Below, one piece after another: positions 58,840-64,000 of a DNA stretch of 64,000 nt. The position numbers and the translations under genes were made by a program. This DNA is from Actinomycetota bacterium (lineage in GTDB: Bacteria; Actinomycetota; Acidimicrobiia; Acidimicrobiales; Ilumatobacteraceae), in assembly GCA_026393475.1 (NCBI GenBank), contig JAPLAA010000009.1, forward strand, positions 92,659-156,658. The letters are read 5' to 3'. Below the pieces are notes generated by a model. It did not search any database, was not told the origin of the DNA, and worked only from the letters and a program-made list of their open reading frames with translations. The number at the start of each line of letters is the position of its first letter. The stretch's first letter is position 1.

Positions 58840-59511
58840 GACGCCGTCGCCCCAGCCGGGGGTTCTCGTGGTGTCGATCGCGATGAAGGTTGCCTTCGAG
58901 CGGACGCACACGTCGCCTTCGGGGGTGATCAGTTCGCCGGTCATGAACAGCTTGCGACCCTCGCGGGACGCGAGGCGCACTCGGCACACGAGCGGGACGT
59001 GCAACGGCGTGCCGCCCTCGTAGCGGATGCTCAGTTCACCGGTGAACCCCGGCGTGCGGGTGATCGCGAGCACGAAGCCGTAGACGTCGTCGAAGAGTGC
59101 CGACACCACGCCGCCGTGGCTGCGTCCCGGCGCGCCTTCGTGCGCGGACCGCAGCGTGACCGTCGCCTCGATCTCGTCGCCGACGCGGCGGATCACCGGG
59201 TCGAGGCCCCATGGGCTCGACCGCCCGCTCACCGGTCGGTCGTCGAACCCGGTGAACTCGGTCTGGTCGGGCTCGGCGCCCCAGTCGTCGCCGCGCTGGA
59301 ACGAGTTCGGCTGGCGGCTGCGCACGGGACCCGCCGTGAGCCGGGCCGTGAGCGCGTCGAGGGTGTCGGCCACCTCGTCGACGAGTGCGTCCTCGGCGTG
59401 ATGGCCGATCAGCGCATGACCCACGTCGCGAACGGCACGACCGGCACGAGCCCGCCGATCGAGGTGCTCGGGGGTGTGGAAACGGTCGTCCGTCGGGGCG
59501 TCATCGGTCAC
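58837..59511 (-). CDS. Hotdog-fold thioesterase (PaaI-like)
   Basis: EGAPGRSHGGVVSALFDDVYGFVLAITRTPGFTGELSIRYEGGTPLHVPL...; GTG start at 59511. Confidence 0.85.
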   Translation of the reverse strand: MTDDAPTDDRFHTPEHLDRRARAGRAVRDVGHALIGHHAEDALVDEVADTLDALTARLTAGPVRSRQPNSFQRGDDWGAEPDQTEFTGFDDRPVSGRSSPWGLDPVIRRVGDEIEATVTLRSAHEGAPGRSHGGVVSALFDDVYGFVLAITRTPGFTGELSIRYEGGTPLHVPLVCRVRLASREGRKLFMTGELITPEGDVCVRSKATFIAIDTTRTPGWGDGV

Positions 59512-59666
59512 CGGGCGGATGCTACGAGTGGCCCGGGCCGGTGGACGAATGGCGGGGCCCGCCGGTGATCGGGCCTGGTCAGAGCCGGTGGGAACGGTCA
59601 TCGAACCGCCGGCGTGACACGTGTGAGGGTGTCGGACGGGCGATCGGCTGCGACAATGGACGCCCC

Positions 59667-61853
59667 GTGACGTCGCCGACCGATCCCACCTCGCCCACGC
59701 TGGAACGCGCCCAACCGAGTGGCCGCGCCACCGGGCCGCTCGCACATCGACCGATGGGCTATCAGCCCAGCCTCGACGGCGTCCGGGCCGTGTCGGTGAT
59801 CGCCGTGCTGCTCTACCACGGCGGGTTCTCGTGGATGCACGGCGGGTTCTTCGGCGTCGAGGTGTTCTTCGTGGTGTCGGGCTTCCTCATCACCTCGCTG
59901 CTGCTCGACGAGCGCGAGAAGACCGGCGGGGTGTCGCTCGGTCAGTTCTGGCTGCGGCGCGCCCGTCGACTGCTGCCGGCGCTCGTGCTCGTACTCGTGG
60001 CCACCGGCGTGTACGCCACGTTGTGGGGCGACGCGCAGATGCAGTCCGACCTCCGCCGCGACTTCCCGTGGGCGATCTTCTACGCCGCGAACTGGGGTCA
60101 GATCGTCGGCGGTGCGCAGTACTTCGGCAACCTGTCGCCGCTGCGCCACCTGTGGAGCCTCGCGGTGGAGGAGCAGTGGTACCTCCTGTGGCCATTGCTG
60201 TTCCTCGGCCTCACGACCGTGTTCACCCGGGCGCGAGTGCGCGCCGGCCTGTTGCTCACCGTCGCTGTCGGGGTGATGGTGCTGACGTGGTGGATGGCGC
60301 GCGACCCGCAGCTCACCGACGACCGGGTGAACTTCCTCTACCTGTCGACGCTCACCCGTTCGAGCGGGCTGCTGCTGGGTGCTGGCGCGGCGTTCGTGTG
60401 GCGCCCGTGGCGCAACCGGCGGGCCGGTGAGATCCGCGCGTGGTGGCTGCTCGACGTGATCGCGGTGGCGGCGGTCGGCGTGCTCGGGTGGCAGTTCGTC
60501 GACTCGCTGCTCACCGACCGTTCGATCTACCGGTGGCAGTTGGCGACGGTGACGGTCGCGTCGCTCGCACTGGTGCTGGTGGTGGTGCACCCGGCGTCGC
60601 GGCTCGCCCGCCCGGTGTTCGCGTTCCGCCCGGTCGCCGAGATCGGCAAGCGCTCGTACGGCCTGTACCTGTGGAGCTGGCCGGTGTCGGTGGCGTGCGA
60701 GGCGTACACCGGCTCGTGGTCGCGCTTCGGCGTGGCGATGGGCATCACGGTCGTGTTGTCGGAGCTGTCGTACCGGTTCGTGGAGACGCCCATCCGGCGC
60801 GGCGCGTTGGGTCGTTGGTTCGCCGTTCGCCGCCTCGGCCCGTCGGGGCACTGGCACGTGATCACCACCGCTGGTGCGATCACGGTGATCGCGCTGCTGG
60901 CCCCGCTCGCGGTCTTCTTCTCGCGTGTCGAGCACGTCGACCCCGCGGCGGGTGGGGCCGAGGCGGTGTTCGTGTTGCCGGCCGCGGGCGATGTCGCTGC
61001 AGCTGATGCGGCGTTGGCGGAGACGGTGGCGCCGCCGACGACCGCCGTCACCGGCGTGGCCGGTGCGACCGAATCGAGCGCGGCGGCGAGCGAGTCCACG
61101 TTGGCCACGACCGCCGGTGCGCTCGCCACCGAGATCGCGACGACCACGGTGCCGGCCCCGCCGGTCACCGCGCCCGTGTTGCCGCGCCGCATGGTGGTGG
61201 TGGGCGACTCGATGGCCCATTCGTTGGCGATCAACCTGCCCGACGGGATCGAGTCGACGTTCGCGATCGAGAACGGCTCGGTCGAGGGGTGCAGCGTCTA
61301 CGACACGGGCGACGTGCGGTCGCAGCGGAGCAGCTTCTCGAGGTCGTTCGCGAACTGCGAGGGCTGGTCGGATCGATGGGTCGAGGCCGCGGTCGACTCA
61401 CAGTCGAACCTTGCGCTCGTGGTGATCGGCGCGTGGGACGTGTTCGACGTCGACGTCGACGGCCGGCGCATCCCGTTCGCGAGTCTCGAGGGCGACGCCA
61501 GGTTCCTCGCCGGGTTGCAGCAGGGCATCGACGCGCTCGTCGAAAATGGCGTGCACGTGGCGCTGTTGGAGGTGGCGTGCATGCGCCCTGCCGACGTGAA
61601 GGGTGCGGGCGTGCCCGCGCTGCCCGAACGTGGCGACGACGCACGTGTGTCGCACCTCAACGATCTGTTGCGCCAGGTGGCGGCGGAGCAGCCCGGGTCC
61701 GTCTCGTTCGTGCCGGGCCCGGTGCAGTGGTGCACCGACGAGGCGATCGCCACCGACCTCGGCTACCGCTGGGACGGCGTGCACGTCTACAAGCCGGGCG
61801 CGAACCTCATCTACACCACCATCGCCCAGTCGCTGCTCGACATCCCGCTCTGA
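59667..61853 (+). CDS. Acyltransferase 3 (OafA/YrhL-like) membrane protein fused to a C-terminal SGNH-hydrolase-like domain
   Basis: YQPSLDGVRAVSVIAVLLYHGGFSWMHGGFFGVEVFFVVSGFLIT; C-terminal VVVGDSMAHSLA...VVIGAWDVFD...WDGVHVYKPGA. Confidence 0.92.
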   Translation: MTSPTDPTSPTLERAQPSGRATGPLAHRPMGYQPSLDGVRAVSVIAVLLYHGGFSWMHGGFFGVEVFFVVSGFLITSLLLDEREKTGGVSLGQFWLRRARRLLPALVLVLVATGVYATLWGDAQMQSDLRRDFPWAIFYAANWGQIVGGAQYFGNLSPLRHLWSLAVEEQWYLLWPLLFLGLTTVFTRARVRAGLLLTVAVGVMVLTWWMARDPQLTDDRVNFLYLSTLTRSSGLLLGAGAAFVWRPWRNRRAGEIRAWWLLDVIAVAAVGVLGWQFVDSLLTDRSIYRWQLATVTVASLALVLVVVHPASRLARPVFAFRPVAEIGKRSYGLYLWSWPVSVACEAYTGSWSRFGVAMGITVVLSELSYRFVETPIRRGALGRWFAVRRLGPSGHWHVITTAGAITVIALLAPLAVFFSRVEHVDPAAGGAEAVFVLPAAGDVAAADAALAETVAPPTTAVTGVAGATESSAAASESTLATTAGALATEIATTTVPAPPVTAPVLPRRMVVVGDSMAHSLAINLPDGIESTFAIENGSVEGCSVYDTGDVRSQRSSFSRSFANCEGWSDRWVEAAVDSQSNLALVVIGAWDVFDVDVDGRRIPFASLEGDARFLAGLQQGIDALVENGVHVALLEVACMRPADVKGAGVPALPERGDDARVSHLNDLLRQVAAEQPGSVSFVPGPVQWCTDEAIATDLGYRWDGVHVYKPGANLIYTTIAQSLLDIPL

Positions 61854-61909
61854 CCCGACCCGCTCTGACGGTCGGCGTCGACAGCGGTCAGGCGGCGGTC
61901 GGGTGGTGG

Positions 61910-64000
61910 TCAGTCGCGTGCGTCGGCGGTGCAGGCTTCGCCGTCGCACACGTCGACGAGGGTGTCGTCGAACAGGAAGCCCGCCTTCTGCGTCCGCACG
62001 TCGGCGTCGGCGCGTGGGTCCTCGTGGGAGTCCCGGCTGGTGCTCGGCGGCACGTTGGCGAAGGGGATCGGGTCGCTGCCCGAGTCCCAGATGACGAGGC
62101 CGGAGCCGTCGCTCGGGTACTCGATCGAGTCGAGGTCGAAGCCCGGCTGCACCTCTCCGCTGCGTCCGTCGGCGGTGACCGGACGGTGGATCGGGACGTC
62201 CATCGTGCGTGCCGCGATCATCGCCGTGAGCTCGGTGACCTGCCAGTCGCCGAAGGCGACATGGAGCAACACGTCCTTGGCCTCGGTGCCGGGGTAGGGG
62301 TCGGCCGTCACGTGCTGCACGTAACCGGCGCCCTCGCCGCGGTCCCAGAGCATCTGGGCCAGCGCGATCACGAGCACGCGGTCGAGGTCGTTCGGGTAGG
62401 CGGGTTCCATGATCGCCTCGTACGTCTCGAAGTCGACCGACCGTTCGAGCAGCACGCTGTAGTTCATGCCCATCACGCCCAGCACCGAGCGCTCGATGTC
62501 GGGCGACACCGCCGTGAGCATCAAGCCCATGATCCCGCCCTGGCTGTTGCCGTCGTAGTCGAGGTGGGCCGTGTCGATGAGCGGCGAGCCGTCGTCGAAC
62601 GCGAATGCTGTGTCGCTGACGAGGCCGTCGGCGTGGATCATCAGGCGGCCGAGGAAGATCTGGTTGAGCACGCCCTGCTGCAGCCGGTCGGCCATCGTCG
62701 GGAAGTTCGAGAACTCGGCGAGGGTGGCTGCGGCGTTGCCGATGTCGTCCTCGCTCATGCCGGCCCACTTCGTCGCGCAGAACACGACGTTGTGCTCGTT
62801 GGCGAACGCGCGCACGTTGCCGGCGTTCACCTCCATGTTCGAGCCGAGCAGGCCGTGCCCGTACTGGACGAGGTGCGCCGGCTCGCTGCCGTCGATCGTG
62901 GCGGCGCTGATGTTGCAGACGAACGGTGCCTCGACGGTGCCGTTCTGTACCGGCAGCTCGTCGCCGGTCGGCGTGACCCCGTCGCCGTAGGTGAACCGGT
63001 TGCCCGGCCCGCCGTCGCCGGTGAGGTAGTTGGGCACGGTGTAGGTGCCGACGACCTGTCGGGCGATGTCGCTGTCGGCATCGCCCGGCGTGACCGACGT
63101 GATCGTGAATGCCGGCGCCGCGTCGCCGAGTTGATCCAGCGCGTCGTCGCGGATGTGGAGCATGCGGCCCGCGAGGTTGTCGGTGCTGGCGGTGGTGAAG
63201 TCCCAGGCGATCACGAGGTCGCTGCGCTCGCCGCCGGCAGCGCCGAGCGCGGCGAACGTCGACTCCATCGCGTCGCGCCGGTCCTCGATCGCAGCAAGCT
63301 CGGTGGTGAGACGGTCGCGGTAGGCGACGAACACGTCGCTCGGCTCGATCGGGTCGCCGGCGGTGTCGACGAGGCCGCGCAGGCCGACCGCGTAGGTGGC
63401 GCCCTCGTCGAGCGCGATCGCCGGGTGGATGGCGAGCAGCCGGTCGGCGTCGGCGTCGGCCTTGCTGTCGAGCTCGGCCCACAGCGGCACGCGTGCGCCG
63501 GTGGCGACGTCGACGACGACCACGGGTGAGTCGTCGGTGAGCGACGCTGCCAGGTCGGTCCACGGCGGCAGGATCGCCGGGTCGACGTCGGGCAGGTGGA
63601 CGAGGATCGGGGTGTTCGGGCTGAAGCCGTCGTTGCGGTTCCACTCGGCCGGATCGATGGCCACGTCGCCCGTGTTCACCGGCATGCCGTCGGTGGGCAG
63701 GGCAACCCGACCGTCGACCCGGTAAGCGTTGGACGGGAACGGCAGCAGGCAGTGCCGGGTGTCGAGCGGATCGCACCCTTCGGCCGCGCCGTCGAGCGCC
63801 TCGGTGATGGATGCGACGAGGTCGGCATCGGCCGGACCTGCCTCGATGGCGGCCTCGGTGGTGGCGGTCGCGTCGCCGTCGGTCGTCGCCGGTGTGGTGG
63901 CCGCCACGGTCTCGTCGGTGGCCGGTGCTGCGGGCGCCGTCGTCGCGGGTGTGGCGGTCGTGTCGTCGTCGCCACCGCTGCAGGCGCCGATCACGAGGAC
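61910..64000 (-). CDS. Large lipoprotein with alpha/beta-hydrolase-like nucleophile elbow (5' end beyond the window)
   Basis: Lipobox ..VIGACSGGDDD at the right edge; Thr/Ala-rich linker; DYDGNSQGGIMGLM (GxSxGG). Start codon not in window. Confidence 0.7.
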   Translation of the reverse strand, partial: VLVIGACSGGDDDTTATPATTAPAAPATDETVAATTPATTDGDATATTEAAIEAGPADADLVASITEALDGAAEGCDPLDTRHCLLPFPSNAYRVDGRVALPTDGMPVNTGDVAIDPAEWNRNDGFSPNTPILVHLPDVDPAILPPWTDLAASLTDDSPVVVVDVATGARVPLWAELDSKADADADRLLAIHPAIALDEGATYAVGLRGLVDTAGDPIEPSDVFVAYRDRLTTELAAIEDRRDAMESTFAALGAAGGERSDLVIAWDFTTASTDNLAGRMLHIRDDALDQLGDAAPAFTITSVTPGDADSDIARQVVGTYTVPNYLTGDGGPGNRFTYGDGVTPTGDELPVQNGTVEAPFVCNISAATIDGSEPAHLVQYGHGLLGSNMEVNAGNVRAFANEHNVVFCATKWAGMSEDDIGNAAATLAEFSNFPTMADRLQQGVLNQIFLGRLMIHADGLVSDTAFAFDDGSPLIDTAHLDYDGNSQGGIMGLMLTAVSPDIERSVLGVMGMNYSVLLERSVDFETYEAIMEPAYPNDLDRVLVIALAQMLWDRGEGAGYVQHVTADPYPGTEAKDVLLHVAFGDWQVTELTAMIAARTMDVPIHRPVTADGRSGEVQPGFDLDSIEYPSDGSGLVIWDSGSDPIPFANVPPSTSRDSHEDPRADADVRTQKAGFLFDDTLVDVCDGEACTADARD

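Overview
This is a 64 kb high-GC actinobacterial chromosomal window. Gene content resembles Acidimicrobiia/Ilumatobacter-like genomes, but that taxonomy is inference. It is mostly dense core metabolism: acpS-nnr-alr-tsaE-tsaB-rimI-tsaD-dus-maf, groES-groEL with two CIRCE operators, an FMN riboswitch with ribBA-ribH, guaA, plsY, valS and cysS. I found no rRNA, tRNA, CRISPR array, prophage or transposase. The main points of interest are: (1) a tandem cluster of four divergent paralogous single-pass membrane proteins (8286-14785, minus strand), with a shared N-terminal motif (IEFL.P...AFG...FVGFD), two subtypes, GTGA translational coupling, and a duplicated promoter-like element next to a CIRCE operator; (2) a mycofactocin locus whose 44-aa precursor gene mftA (42101-42235, ending IDGMCGVY) is missing from the ORF track, followed by mftB-mftC, with two NDMA-type alcohol dehydrogenases nearby; (3) a window-wide leaderless promoter pattern, TANNNT 6-10 nt before the start codon, at more than 20 genes, which revises several starts; (4) an OYE/FAD oxidoreductase split by two apparent frameshifts; (5) a nested palindromic repeat between convergent genes at 58737-58839. 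All calls come from reading the sequence and from family knowledge; no searches were run.
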